A stretch of DNA of 64,000 bases. It comes from Prevotella bivia DSM 20514. Its GTDB lineage: Bacteria > Bacteroidota > Bacteroidia > Bacteroidales > Bacteroidaceae. Positions 15,468 to 24,888 of this stretch are shown in pieces (position 1 is the first letter of the stretch; each line of letters starts with the position of its first letter). The translations under genes were made by a program, and so were the position numbers. The notes under the pieces are model-generated. The model made no database searches. It saw nothing but the letters and a program-made list of their open reading frames with translations, and was not told where the DNA came from. Where the stretch lies: contig NZ_JH660660.1 in the NCBI RefSeq assembly GCF_000262545.1, forward strand, positions 1,202,975-1,266,974, in the 5' to 3' direction.

Positions 15468-16463
15468 ATGGAACTAAGAAAAATTGCGAATAACACAGTG
15501 AAGATAGTGTTACCCCTCCTTTTGGGCGGGGCTATTCTTTATTGGATGTATCGTGATTTCGATTTTTCTAATATTCAGCACGTGTTACTTCATGAAATGA
15601 ATTGGACATGGATGATCCTTTCTCTTCCTTTTGGAGTATTGGCACAAGCCTTTCGTGGCTGGAGATGGAAACAAGTTTTAGCACCAGTTAACGAACATCC
15701 TCGCACTTCTGTTTGTCTTAATTCCATTTTTCTTTCCTATGCTCTTAGTTTGATCGTTCCCCGTGTAGGCGAATTTGCTCGTTGTGGCGTGTTACGAAGA
15801 TATGATAGGATAGATTTCCCCAAAGCCTTAGGAACAGTAGTAACCGAGCGAGCTGTTGATACATTAATAATATTAATCGTTACTGCGCTTGCTTTTATAT
15901 TGCAAATTAGCGTCTTTGCTAACTTTTTCTCAAAGACGGGTACGCGTATTGATGATGTTTTCGGAATGTTTACTCCGATGGGTTGGATGGTTACAGTGAT
16001 TTGTGGTGTAGCTGCTCTTATCTTGGTGTATTTTATCTTTAAAAAACTTGCTATTAATAAGCGAATAGGCAACACACTTTCAGGTATTTGGCAAGGTGTC
16101 TTATCTTTGAAAGATGTTAAGAATATTCCTCTGTTTATCTTTTTTAGCTTTGCTATTTGGATAAGCTATTTCCTACATTATTATCTTACATTTTTTTGTT
16201 TTGATGAAACAGCTAGTCTTGGACTCACTTGCGCCCTTGTTAGCTTTGTAGTTGGCTCAATTGCTGTTATCGTTCCTACGCCCAATGGTGCAGGATCTTG
16301 GCATTTTGCCGTTAAAACAATGTTGATACTTTATGGAGTAAGCGATGCCCGTGCGCTCTATTTTGTATTAATTGTGCATACAATCCAAACATTCTTAGTA
16401 ATTTTGCTAGGTATATATGCTTGGGTTGCACTTAGCTTTACAAAGAAGCGTAGTGTAAATTAG
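15468..16463 (+). CDS. YbhN/LPG-flippase-like membrane protein (UPF0104)
   Basis: About 331 residues with seven or eight hydrophobic segments. It shows family features: RGWRWKQVLAPV near 65, YALSLIVPRVGEFARC near 90, TVVTERAVDTL, and a late IVPTPNGAGSWHFAV segment. The family includes the flippase half of MprF and Bacteroidota homologues of unknown cargo. The start is set by the promoter, as described there. It precedes pepD by 33 bases and may be transcribed with it. Confidence 0.85.
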   Translation: MELRKIANNTVKIVLPLLLGGAILYWMYRDFDFSNIQHVLLHEMNWTWMILSLPFGVLAQAFRGWRWKQVLAPVNEHPRTSVCLNSIFLSYALSLIVPRVGEFARCGVLRRYDRIDFPKALGTVVTERAVDTLIILIVTALAFILQISVFANFFSKTGTRIDDVFGMFTPMGWMVTVICGVAALILVYFIFKKLAINKRIGNTLSGIWQGVLSLKDVKNIPLFIFFSFAIWISYFLHYYLTFFCFDETASLGLTCALVSFVVGSIAVIVPTPNGAGSWHFAVKTMLILYGVSDARALYFVLIVHTIQTFLVILLGIYAWVALSFTKKRSVN

Positions 16464-16496
16464 TCAGGAAACACTAACCTTTAAAATTTTTAGAAT

Positions 16497-17951
16497 ATGA
16501 GTGAAATTAGAAATTTAAAGCCAGAAGGGCTATGGAGAAACTTCGATGAGTTGACTAAAATACCTCGTCCATCAGGTCATACAGAGAAAGTTCGCCAATA
16601 CTTGATCGACTTTGGTAAGCGTATCGGTATTGAGGCTTTTGTAGATTCTGCTAACAATGTTATCTTCCGTAAGCCAGCCACTCCTGGTTATGAGAATAGA
16701 AAAACTGTGGTTATGCAGTCTCACATTGATATGGTACCACAGAAAGCTCCTAGCAGCAACCATAATTTTGAAACCGATCCTATCCAAACTCGCATCATTG
16801 ATGGTTGGGTTTATGGCACAGATACTACCCTTGGTGCTGACAATGGTCTTGGTGTAGCAGCTATTATGGCTGTAATGGAGTCTAACGATTTAAAGCATGG
16901 TCCATTAGAGGCTGTCCTTACTAACGATGAGGAAACAGGTATGTTCGGTGCTAACGACCTTCCTACAGACATTCTTCATGGCGATATCTTGATGAACCTT
17001 GACTCTGAAACATGGGGCAAGTTTGTTATTGGTTCAGCAGGTGGTATTGATATTGACACTTCTTTAGAATATAAGGAAGTAGAAAACAATCAAGAAACAG
17101 CTGTTAAGGTTACTTTAAAAGGCTTGAAAGGTGGACACTCTGGTTTGGAAATCAATGAGGGTCGCGCTAATGCTAACAAAGAAATGGTACGCTTAGTGCG
17201 TAAGGCAATTGCTGAATTGGGTGCTCGCTTGGCTTCTTGGAATGGTGGTAATATGCGTAATGCTATCCCTTTCAAGGCAGAAGTAGTACTTGCTTTGCCA
17301 AAGGCTAACGTTAAGGCACTCGAAGAAATGGTGGCTAAACAACGAGAATTGGTTGCCGATGAGTTCAAGTTGATCGAAAAGGGTGTTGAGTTCTTCTGTG
17401 AACCAGCTGAAGCTCCTACAGCCCTTGTTCCTGTTGAAATTCAGGATAACTTGATCAATGCTATCACTGCTTGCCACGATGGTGTTATCCGTTTCATTCC
17501 TGCTTATCCTAATGTTGTGGAAACATCTTCTAACCTTGCTATTATTGAGATTACCCCTGCAAGTGCTAATATTAAGGTGTTGGCTCGTTCTAGCCGTGAG
17601 GATATGAAGGAAGTAGTTGTCAATCGTGTTGTTGCTGCTTTTGATATGGCTGGTATGAAGTCTGTCTTGAGTGGTAGTTACGGTGGTTGGGATCCAAATC
17701 CTAATAGCGAAATCCTCAATATGATGAAGCGCATTTACAAGGAGCAGAATGGCGAAGAGGCTATTGTTCAGGTAGATCATGCTGGCTTAGAATGCTCTAT
17801 TATCTTAGGTAAGTATCCAGGTATGGATGTTGTAAGTTTCGGTCCTACAATCCGCAGTCCTCACACATCCACAGAGAGAGCAGAAATAGCTTCAACAGAA
17901 CCTTTCTGGAAGTTGCTTGTTAAGGCTTTAGAGGAAGTTCCTGTTAAGTAA
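16497..17951 (+). CDS. pepD: Aminoacyl-histidine dipeptidase PepD (M20 family)
   Basis: 484 residues, typical for the family. Metal ligands sit in HIDMVPQK (near residue 81), TTLGADNGLG and the catalytic NDEETGMFG, with later LKGGHSGLEI and the final SPHTSTERAEI. PepD is a cytosolic zinc dipeptidase that splits Xaa-His and other dipeptides. A bidirectional terminator follows. Confidence 0.95.
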   Translation: MSEIRNLKPEGLWRNFDELTKIPRPSGHTEKVRQYLIDFGKRIGIEAFVDSANNVIFRKPATPGYENRKTVVMQSHIDMVPQKAPSSNHNFETDPIQTRIIDGWVYGTDTTLGADNGLGVAAIMAVMESNDLKHGPLEAVLTNDEETGMFGANDLPTDILHGDILMNLDSETWGKFVIGSAGGIDIDTSLEYKEVENNQETAVKVTLKGLKGGHSGLEINEGRANANKEMVRLVRKAIAELGARLASWNGGNMRNAIPFKAEVVLALPKANVKALEEMVAKQRELVADEFKLIEKGVEFFCEPAEAPTALVPVEIQDNLINAITACHDGVIRFIPAYPNVVETSSNLAIIEITPASANIKVLARSSREDMKEVVVNRVVAAFDMAGMKSVLSGSYGGWDPNPNSEILNMMKRIYKEQNGEEAIVQVDHAGLECSIILGKYPGMDVVSFGPTIRSPHTSTERAEIASTEPFWKLLVKALEEVPVK

Positions 17952-17967
17952 AAGACAGGCCGTATAT

Positions 17968-18014
17968 AAAAAGGCGTAGCATCGGTACTCTTCGTATGAT
18001 GTTACGCCTTTTTT
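17968..18014. terminator. Bidirectional terminator between pepD and the HAD gene
   Basis: AAAAAGGCGTAgCATC pairs with GATGtTACGCCTTTTT. A run of A on the left and of T on the right gives a U tail in either direction, between convergent genes. Confidence 0.8.
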
Positions 18015-18041
18015 CAAAAGCAGCTATGCTCGCTCTATGAG

Positions 18042-18752
18042 TTATTCTCTCCCTCTTATGAGAATATCCCAATTGTCTGCCAGCTCTTGAATAGTAGGGT
18101 AGAGCATATTGGCACCTTCTTGTAGTAGTATTTTATCTTCAAGCGGACCGCTATTAATCGCTATTGTAAAGCAACCAGCAGTAACACCTGCACGAACTCC
18201 GAGCGGTGCATTCTCTATCACAATACCTTCGTGGGGTGATAAGTTGCCTGCTTTCTGCAAACCCATTAAATAAGGATCTGGGTTGGGCTTTCCTCTTTTT
18301 ACATCGTAGGCAGTAGTGATGTTATTATTGGTAATAAATTCACCAAAGTCGGCTTTCAAACGCTCTATCAATGGTAGTTGAGCACTACCTGTAACAATAC
18401 CTATTTGTAATCCATTCTTACGAATTTTCCCCATCAACTCTTTTACACCTTCAAAGATCGGTGCTTCACCCATTTCGTGAAAGTAGTGTGCTTTCACATC
18501 ATAAATTTTTTGTGCTTCAGCTTCGGTGAACTCTTTACCCAAAAGTTCTTTCGCATATTTACGAATGGTATCCACCCCACGTGCACCTTCTGTAGCATAG
18601 GCATCGGCTGCAGTGAAAGGAATATTAAACGCTGCCATAGCCTCCTGCCATGCCGTTGCATGGTTCGGCATAGAGTTGTAAAGTACGCCATCCATATCAA
18701 ACAATACAACACGCGGACAGAACTGACTAGGAATATTTATTTTCTGAGACAT
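18042..18752 (-). CDS. HAD hydrolase, beta-phosphoglucomutase-like
   Basis: 236 residues. HAD motif I is FDMDGVLYNSMP near residue 17, motif II is GIVTGSAQ, the lysine lies in KRGKPNPDPYL, and motif IV is IENAPLGVRAG. The helical cap after motif I is of the beta-phosphoglucomutase/phosphatase type. The substrate is probably a sugar phosphate and cannot be read from sequence. Single gene, convergent with pepD. Confidence 0.85.
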   Translation of the reverse strand: MSQKINIPSQFCPRVVLFDMDGVLYNSMPNHATAWQEAMAAFNIPFTAADAYATEGARGVDTIRKYAKELLGKEFTEAEAQKIYDVKAHYFHEMGEAPIFEGVKELMGKIRKNGLQIGIVTGSAQLPLIERLKADFGEFITNNNITTAYDVKRGKPNPDPYLMGLQKAGNLSPHEGIVIENAPLGVRAGVTAGCFTIAINSGPLEDKILLQEGANMLYPTIQELADNWDILIRGRE

Positions 18753-19070
18753 AATTTTATTTTTCTCTTGACATGATTAATATGATTTTTTGATATGATC
18801 TTCGTAATTTTCTTTTACAATAGTGCAATGAACCTTGTCAAGACATTTATTTATTTTATAACAAACCTCTAGTCTATCTGTAGCTTTCTGCCTGAAACCT
18901 ACAATTGTTGGTTTTCTTATAGGCCCTAAATTTTTCGCTTAAACTCTAAACTGCCTGAGCCGAAGTTGAGAAGCAGACCATCATTGATACCATCTTGTCA
19001 ATCTGAATGCTCTCCTCATATTCATCTGAAATATAACGATAAGACCTTGCCTATCTTGTTGATTCTGTCT
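18753..19070. other. Intergenic stretch with no recognised feature
   Basis: About 320 bases between the HAD gene and the pgi terminator. No frame with coding character, no RNA fold and no repeat family was seen. The HAD promoter should lie here, but no TAnnTTTG box is evident. Confidence 0.5.
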
Positions 19071-19106
19071 GAAAAACAAGGAGACATGTCAAAAGAACAT
19101 GTCTCC
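19071..19106 (-). terminator. Rho-independent terminator of pgi
   Basis: A perfect 10-bp stem GGAGACATGT / ACATGTCTCC with a 7-base loop. On the minus strand it is followed by TTGTTTTTC. It begins 10 bases after the pgi stop. Confidence 0.85.
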
Positions 19107-19116
19107 TATCATAGTC

Positions 19117-20475
19117 TTACTTGTCGTTTGTCAGTCGCTCTTGTATAGCCTTGCTTTCAGCCTCATAACCAGGCTTGTTTAGCAATGCAAACATATTCTT
19201 TTTGTAAGCCTCTACACCAGGTTGATTGAAAGGATTTACCTCCATTATCAAACCACTGATACCGCAAGCTTTTTCAAAGAAATAAATGAGCTGACCGAGA
19301 TAGTATTCGTTTAAAGTAGGAACACTAATATGGATATTAGGTACACCACCGTCGACATGAGCCAAACGAGTGCCTAGCTCTGCCATCTTGTTCACTTCGT
19401 CAACGCGCTTACCTTCAAGGAAGTTCAAACCATCAAGGTTTTCATCATCATGAGGGAAAAGTAGTGTAGCGTTAGACTGCTCTACAGAGACGACAGTCTC
19501 GAAGATCGAGCGCTCACCCTCTTGTATCCACTGACCCATTGAGTGCAAATCAGTTGTAAAGTCGCATGCAGCAGGGAAGATACCCTTATTGTCCTTACCC
19601 TCGCTCTCACCATAAAGTTGCTTCCACCATTCAGCAAAGTAGTGTAGCTTTGGTTGGAAGTTAGCAATAATCTCTATTTTCTTACCAGCCTGTGCATACA
19701 AAGCTTGGCGAACAGCAGCATAACGAGCAGCAATATTGTTAGCAAAAGGCACGTCGATACTTGTCTCTTCTTCCATAACCTTAGCACCTTCTACTAAGGA
19801 CTTAATGTCGAAACCTGCAACAGCAATTGGCAAAAGACCAACGGGTGTCAATACAGAAAAACGACCACCTATGTTGTCTGGAATGATAAACGATTTATAA
19901 CCTTCTTGTGTAGCAGTAACACGTGCTGCACCCTTCTTCTCGTCAGTAACAGCAACGATAACATTCTTTGCAAAGTCTTTACCAAACTGGTCTTCGCATT
20001 GTTTCTTCAACAAACGGAAAGCAAGTGCAGTTTCGGTAGTAGTACCCGACTTAGAAATATTGATAACTCCAAACTTCTTATTCTTTAAATATGTGGTCAG
20101 CTCTGACAAGTAGTCCTCACCAATGTTATTACCAGCGAAAAGGATAGTTGGGTTCTTCTTATCTTCTATCAACCATGCAAAGCTGTTGCCTAACCCTTCT
20201 ATTACGGCACGCGCACCAAGGTAAGAACCACCAATACCTGCTACTACCACTACTTCGCACTTCTCACGCAAGGTGTTAGCAACGCTTTCTATTTCTGCAA
20301 GAAAATCTGTTGTAATGCTTGATGGCAAGTGTAGCCATCCTAAAAAGTCGTTACCCGAACATGTACCATTTTCAAGAGCTACCTGAGCTGCTGCTACTTG
20401 TGGGGCGTATGCCTCCACTACGCCCGGATTAAGAAACTGGGTAGCCTTTGTAATGTCTAATTTAATACTTTCCAT
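19117..20475 (-). CDS. pgi: Glucose-6-phosphate isomerase
   Basis: 452 residues, the shorter bacterial PGI form. It interconverts glucose-6-P and fructose-6-P. Visible: [11 protein letters not shown] near 80, [13 protein letters not shown] near 136, [12 protein letters not shown] near 200, the catalytic Glu in [11 protein letters not shown], and [12 protein letters not shown] near the end. It starts 6 bases after gpsA and is last in the lysS-gpsA-pgi run. Confidence 0.97.
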   Translation of the reverse strand: MESIKLDITKATQFLNPGVVEAYAPQVAAAQVALENGTCSGNDFLGWLHLPSSITTDFLAEIESVANTLREKCEVVVVAGIGGSYLGARAVIEGLGNSFAWLIEDKKNPTILFAGNNIGEDYLSELTTYLKNKKFGVINISKSGTTTETALAFRLLKKQCEDQFGKDFAKNVIVAVTDEKKGAARVTATQEGYKSFIIPDNIGGRFSVLTPVGLLPIAVAGFDIKSLVEGAKVMEEETSIDVPFANNIAARYAAVRQALYAQAGKKIEIIANFQPKLHYFAEWWKQLYGESEGKDNKGIFPAACDFTTDLHSMGQWIQEGERSIFETVVSVEQSNATLLFPHDDENLDGLNFLEGKRVDEVNKMAELGTRLAHVDGGVPNIHISVPTLNEYYLGQLIYFFEKACGISGLIMEVNPFNQPGVEAYKKNMFALLNKPGYEAESKAIQERLTNDK

Positions 20476-20481
20476 TTGTGT

Positions 20482-21552
20482 TTATCTAAATGAGTCTGTT
20501 AATAATTTTATTTCTTGTTTTGCATCAGCACCATTATATAATATATTGTACATGGCGTTCAGCATTGGCATCTCTGCTTGCACTTCTTTATTGATTTCGT
20601 ACATACACTTTGTGCCATAATAACCTTCGGCTATCATTTGCATCTCCACCTGTGCCGACTTAATGCTATAGCCTTTCCCTATCATCGTACCGAAAGTGCG
20701 ATTGCGCGAGAAGCTACTGTATCCTGTTACCAATTGATCGCCCATATACACGCTGTCGGATATGGTTCTGCTAAGCGGATTGATAGTGGTTAAGAAACGC
20801 TCCATTTCTTGCATTGCGTTAGAGATGAGTACGGCTTGGAAATTATCACCATACTTCAAACCTGCGCAAATACCTGCAACTATGGCATATACATTTTTCA
20901 GTACGGCTGCATATTCTATACCTAACACATCGCTAGATGTTTTAGCCTTGATATAGTCAGAGCGTAAAATCTTACATATCTCTTCGGCTTTTTGTTCGTT
21001 AGCACACCCCACAGTGAGGTAGGTTAAACGCTCCATAGCCACCTCCTCCGAATGAGAAGGGCCACCTATCAATGCCAATTGTTCATACGAAAGCCCGAAA
21101 TGCTGATGAAAGTACTCCGAGCAAGTGAGGTTTTCGCCTGGAACAAGTCCCTTGATAGCAGTAATGATCGTTTTCCCCTTTAGGTCTACTGTGATCTGAT
21201 CAAGTAAATCCTTCAAATAGGGTGAGGGCGTAACAAAAATAAGGGTATCAAATGCTTTCGCTATTTTATTAATGTCAGCCGAGAAATCTATCTCGTCTAC
21301 ATCAAAGTGGGTACTTGTTAAGTAGCTTGGATTATGCCCATGCTGCTCAAAGGCTTTTATTTTCTCCTCACTGCGCAAGTACCAACCAATATAGTGGGTA
21401 TGTTCCACCACCACTTTCGCTATAGCAGTAGCCCAACTACCGCTACCTATGATAGCAACAGAACCTAATCCTCTGCCCAGCCCTCCATTAGGGAGGAATG
21501 GCAGACGAAGCCATTTTCTCGATTTATGTACTAACCTCGAAAAGATATTCAT
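20482..21552 (-). CDS. gpsA: NAD(P)-dependent glycerol-3-phosphate dehydrogenase with repeat-derived N-terminus
   Basis: 356 residues. GpsA reduces dihydroxyacetone-P to sn-glycerol-3-P for phospholipids. Visible: the Rossmann start SVAIIGSGSWATAIAK near residue 31, FVTPSPYLKDLL, the catalytic lysine region IEYAAVLKNVYAI, and NRTFGTMIGKG. The first 30 residues have no counterpart in typical GpsA, which begins right at the Rossmann fold; residues about 17-30 (LPFLPNGGLGRGLG) are encoded by a palindromic repeat (see 21465-21500). No ATG or GTG lies between the repeat and the fold, so the extension appears to be translated. Confidence 0.93.
   Translation of the reverse strand: MNIFSRLVHKSRKWLRLPFLPNGGLGRGLGSVAIIGSGSWATAIAKVVVEHTHYIGWYLRSEEKIKAFEQHGHNPSYLTSTHFDVDEIDFSADINKIAKAFDTLIFVTPSPYLKDLLDQITVDLKGKTIITAIKGLVPGENLTCSEYFHQHFGLSYEQLALIGGPSHSEEVAMERLTYLTVGCANEQKAEEICKILRSDYIKAKTSSDVLGIEYAAVLKNVYAIVAGICAGLKYGDNFQAVLISNAMQEMERFLTTINPLSRTISDSVYMGDQLVTGYSSFSRNRTFGTMIGKGYSIKSAQVEMQMIAEGYYGTKCMYEINKEVQAEMPMLNAMYNILYNGADAKQEIKLLTDSFR
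21465..21500 (-). repeat. Palindromic intergenic-type repeat inside the gpsA coding region
   Basis: The minus strand reads CCTCCCTAATGGAGGG followed by CTGGGCAGAGGATTAG. It matches the repeat at 21760-21793 at most positions, in the opposite orientation on the chromosome. It is translated as part of the GpsA N-terminus. Confidence 0.6.
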
Positions 21553-21759
21553 ATACTTTTTTGTTTATAAGCGTTTTCGCTATCAATTTCCCCTTATATG
21601 CTATCTTTCAGATAGCGATTATGTTGCCATTCTATCCGTATGTTGCATTCACTTCGTTCATTTAACCTACGGCTACTGATATTGCATCTTTCAGATGCTC
21701 CGTTATGGGTAGCAGTTGCCTTTTCAAAGTTTCTTTCCACGCTTTATCCGATCGGGAAG

Positions 21760-21793
21760 CCTCCCCTATTGGGGGAGGTGGGAGGGGGCTAGA
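21760..21793 (+). repeat. Palindromic intergenic repeat, second copy
   Basis: CCTCCCCTATTGGGGGAGG forms a hairpin, followed by TGGGAGGGGGCTAG. It lies in the 250-base gap between lysS and gpsA, just after the lysS stop, where it may help end or stabilise transcripts. The rest of this gap shows nothing recognisable. Confidence 0.6.
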
Positions 21794-21803
21794 GATGTTT
21801 GGG

Positions 21804-23531
21804 TTAAGCTTTATCTATCCAGCGCTGTATCTCTTCTTGGCTAGGCTTTTCATAGCCCAGCTTGTACTTCTTGTTGATTTCACCCAACTTCTGTTGCAAG
21901 CCCTGTGCTTTTTCGTCCTTGATGTCAGTGATAAGATTGAAGCCAGCCTTGCGAAGCACATACACCCAGTTTTCTTCTACGCCTATTTCAGCCCATTCCT
22001 TTACACTGTTTTGTGGGATCTTTGGCTCTGGCTTCATCTGTGGGAAAAGTAGCACTTCCTGAATATATTCCTTACCAGTCATTAACATCACTAGGCGGTC
22101 GATACCAATACCGATACCCGATGTTGGCGGCATACCATACTGCAATGCGCGTAGGAAGTCTTGATCAATGATCATTGCCTCGTCATCGCCCTTGTCGGCC
22201 AATTTCATTTGCTCGATGAAACGCTCTTCCTGATCAATAGGGTCGTTCAATTCAGAGTAAGCATTTGCCAACTCCTTACCATTCACCATCAATTCAAAAC
22301 GTTCGGTCAAGCCTGGCTTAGAACGGTGCATCTTGGTAAGTGGCGACATCTCTACAGGGTAGTCGGTGATAAAGGTAGGTTGAATATAAGTGCCTTCGCA
22401 GAACTCACCAAATATTTCATCGATCAACTTGCCTTTACCAAAGCTCTCGTCTATCTCTTCCAGCTTCAATTCGTTTACAGCAATGTTGCGAATTTCGTCT
22501 TCGCTCTTACCATAAAGGTCGAAGCCTGTCTTTTCCTTGATAGCATCGAGAATAGGCAAACGGCGGAAAGGAGCCTTAAAGCTAATAACCTTATCGCCCA
22601 TCTGCACCTCTGGCTTACCATTCACAGCCACACAGATCTTCTCTAATAGCTGTTCGGTGAAACTCATCATCCAATTATAGTCTTTGTATTGAACATAAAG
22701 CTCCATACAAGTAAACTCTGGGTTGTGGAAGCGATCCATACCCTCGTTGCGGAAGTTTTTACCTATTTCGTAAACACCCTCGAAGCCACCCACGATCAAA
22801 CGCTTCAAATACAACTCTGTAGCGATACGCATATACATATCGTTGTTGAGCGCATTAAAGTGGGTAATGAAAGGGCGTGCGCTAGCACCGCCAGCGATGG
22901 TTTGCAGGGTAGGTGTCTCCACCTCAGTATAGCCTGCTTCATCGAAGAAGTTGCGCATGGTGCGCAACACTGTGGCACGCTTTAGGAAGGTATCTTTTAC
23001 GCCATCGTTTACCACCAAGTCTACATAACGTTGGCGATAACGCTGCTCTGGATCGTCAAAGCTGTCGAAAGTCTCACCGTCCTTTTGCTTCACAACAGGC
23101 AATGGTTTCAAACTCTTTGATAATAAGGTTATTTCTTTTGCGTGAACAGAGATCTCGCCCATTTGTGTTCTGAACACAAAACCTTTGATACCGATGAAAT
23201 CACCAATATCCAATAATTTCTTGAAGAATTTATTATAGAGATCCTTGTCTTCTCCTGGGCAAATATCATCACGAGTAATATATACCTGTATTCTGCCCTT
23301 GCTATCCTGTAGCTCTGCGAACGAAGCCTTACCCATAACGCGGCGACCCATCATTCGACCAGCTATTACAACCTCGCGTTGTTCGTCTTCTTTGAACTGC
23401 TCTTTAATGTCGGTAGAGTAAGCATTTGTTGGAAACTCTGCGGCAGGATAAGGATTGATACCCATTTCGCGCAATTCTTGCAAGCTTTGGCGACGACCAA
23501 TTTCTTGCTCTGACAATTCTAAAACATTCAT
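21804..23531 (-). CDS. lysS: Lysyl-tRNA synthetase, class II
   Basis: 575 residues: an N-terminal OB-fold anticodon-binding domain (about 50-155) with [18 protein letters not shown], then the class II core with motif 2 around [17 protein letters not shown] and motif 3 [15 protein letters not shown]. About 70 residues follow motif 3, a C-terminal extension longer than in E. coli LysS, rich in Lys and Glu, of a kind seen in Bacteroidota. First gene of the likely lysS-gpsA-pgi run. Confidence 0.97.
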   Translation of the reverse strand: MNVLELSEQEIGRRQSLQELREMGINPYPAAEFPTNAYSTDIKEQFKEDEQREVVIAGRMMGRRVMGKASFAELQDSKGRIQVYITRDDICPGEDKDLYNKFFKKLLDIGDFIGIKGFVFRTQMGEISVHAKEITLLSKSLKPLPVVKQKDGETFDSFDDPEQRYRQRYVDLVVNDGVKDTFLKRATVLRTMRNFFDEAGYTEVETPTLQTIAGGASARPFITHFNALNNDMYMRIATELYLKRLIVGGFEGVYEIGKNFRNEGMDRFHNPEFTCMELYVQYKDYNWMMSFTEQLLEKICVAVNGKPEVQMGDKVISFKAPFRRLPILDAIKEKTGFDLYGKSEDEIRNIAVNELKLEEIDESFGKGKLIDEIFGEFCEGTYIQPTFITDYPVEMSPLTKMHRSKPGLTERFELMVNGKELANAYSELNDPIDQEERFIEQMKLADKGDDEAMIIDQDFLRALQYGMPPTSGIGIGIDRLVMLMTGKEYIQEVLLFPQMKPEPKIPQNSVKEWAEIGVEENWVYVLRKAGFNLITDIKDEKAQGLQQKLGEINKKYKLGYEKPSQEEIQRWIDKA

Positions 23532-23657
23532 AGTTTTCTATCTTATCGAATATATTCGTTTAATCTATTTCTAATAGATGCAAAATTACAAAAAAAATAC
23601 TAGATAACAGCCTAAATCAAATATAATAAGGTAAAAAGCAGCAGCTTTAAGTATAAT

Positions 23658-24065
23658 GTCGTGTTCGGTCGTGCTTTTTTGTTACATCTACTCTGTCTTA
23701 TATTGCATCTACTTTTCACGACATAAGTCTACCTGCATACGTTTCTTGTCGTGCAAAGTCGTGTTCTGTCGTTGCATAACACCGTTTTTTTGTTGCATCT
23801 GCTTTTCACGACTTTTCACGACATAAGTTTGCCTGCATGCATATCTTGTCGTGTAAAGTCGTGCTTAGTTGTTGCATAACACAGTTTTTTGTTGCATCTG
23901 CTTTTCACGACTTTTCACGACATAAGTTTGCCTGCATGCATATCTTGTCGTGTAAAGTCGTGCTTAGTTGTTGCATAACACAGTTTTTGTTGCATCTACT
24001 TTTCACGACATACGTTTGCCTGCATACATATCTTGTCGTGTAAAGTCGTGTTCTGTCGTTGCATT
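23658..24065. repeat. Array A: palindromic GTCGTG repeats, 98-99 bp unit
   Basis: About four units, with steps of 99 and 98 bases (23792, 23891, 23989). Each unit holds CACGACTTTTCACGACA, a loop of about 23 bases with GCATGCAT, then TGTCGTGTAAAGTCGTG, which pairs with the first arm at 16 of 17 positions, then TTGCATAACACAG and TTTTTGTTGCATCT. No conserved reading frame crosses it. The same unit recurs at 25885-26158, and a shorter relative forms the 76-bp array at 45215-46665. Confidence 0.85.
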
Positions 24066-24285
24066 GTTAATACATCATGTTAATCTTGTCCGTCTTGTCT
24101 AAAACTTTTTATGTCATTGTCCTATCTGAAATAACCAAACAAAACAACTGTTATTTTTCTCATATTTTCCAGCAAACCATATTTATGTTCAAATATGCCA
24201 AAAACGAATGTATTTGTAAATGATTGATTATCAATTGTTTGTTGTTTTGTAAATAAAATTATCTTCGTTTTAATAGCCCAAAACC

Positions 24286-24400
24286 TTTAAAAGGTAACCT
24301 TTCTCAGTGCAAAAGATAATGTTTTACCCATTAAAAGCTTATCTATAACAGAGTAAAAGGTTATCGTTTTCATCGTAAATCTTTATCGAAAACCTAGAAA
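24286..24400. repeat. Degenerate tandem array, 22-bp step, five units
   Basis: AAAG cores begin at 24290, 24312, 24334 and 24356, with a diverged unit at 24378, each followed by a TnA and CTnT-like half. Same step and core as 3480-3700 and 56785-56920. It lies in the noncoding stretch between lysS and the polysaccharide locus; 24066-24285 and 24401-24588 show nothing else I can name. Confidence 0.7.
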
Positions 24401-24588
24401 GTGTCTATTTTTGCTCTATTTTATCACCTTCTTTACTTCTATTTTGGTGTCCCCAAAAGTGTTAATTTAGGTAATTAATATTTACTATTTTGTTTATAAA
24501 TAATTTCTCTTTCTTTGTTCTTTCGCTTCTACAAGTTAAATATTCTGCTTGTTAGTTATAACTATTCCTAATAAAACGCTGCGTTTAC

Positions 24589-24619
24589 TTTGAAGATTAA
24601 CTATTTTCTTTTACCTTTG
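24589..24619 (+). promoter_or_regulatory. Promoter at the head of the polysaccharide locus
   Basis: TTTG at 24589-24592, 19 bases, TACCTTTG at 24612-24619. Transcription would start near 24626, giving a leader of about 260 bases that contains the duplicated element at 24748-24829. Confidence 0.65.
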
Positions 24620-24747
24620 TAAAATTATAATAGCGATGTGCAACTAGAAATATCTGCGAATATTGATTAATAGGAGTTTAGCTTGATTAGCCATATAAGA
24701 TACAGCTTAGGTGAGCTATGTCCTATAATCCCATATTCTAAAGCGGA

Positions 24748-24829
24748 CACACAAGGTTGGCTTTCTTCTTACTTACAATGTCGTCGTGCATAGTAAGGAG
24801 GAGTTGATGTGTTCTTCCGCAATAGATTT
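24748..24829 (+). repeat. Leader element, copy 1 of an 82-bp direct repeat
   Basis: Matches 26159-26240 at 76 of 82 positions with no gaps. Both copies lie upstream of an acyltransferase gene. Each can fold into an 11-bp stem (TTCTTCTTACT with AGTAAGGAGGA, two G-U pairs). The right arm is a strong ribosome site (AGGAGGAGTTGATG) followed by a short frame beginning MCSSAID, so the stem would hide that site. Confidence 0.75.
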
Positions 24830-24888
24830 ATTTCTACTTATTTTGCCATAGTTGTTGACGAAAAACAAAGTAAATGTAATAAAAAATA

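Noticed and set aside
18753..19070. Hidden small gene or RNA in the gap between the HAD gene and pgi
   Set aside because: The longest frame has no start context or recognisable pattern, and no convincing fold was seen.
24060..24888. Invertible promoter typical of Bacteroidota capsule loci
   Set aside because: No pair of matching inverted repeats brackets the promoter at 24589-24619, and no invertase gene is present. The repeats found here are direct or internally palindromic.
24660..24888. UpxY/UpxZ-type antitermination genes ahead of the polysaccharide locus
   Set aside because: No NusG-like frame can be found in the leader; only the short MCSSAID frame is present.
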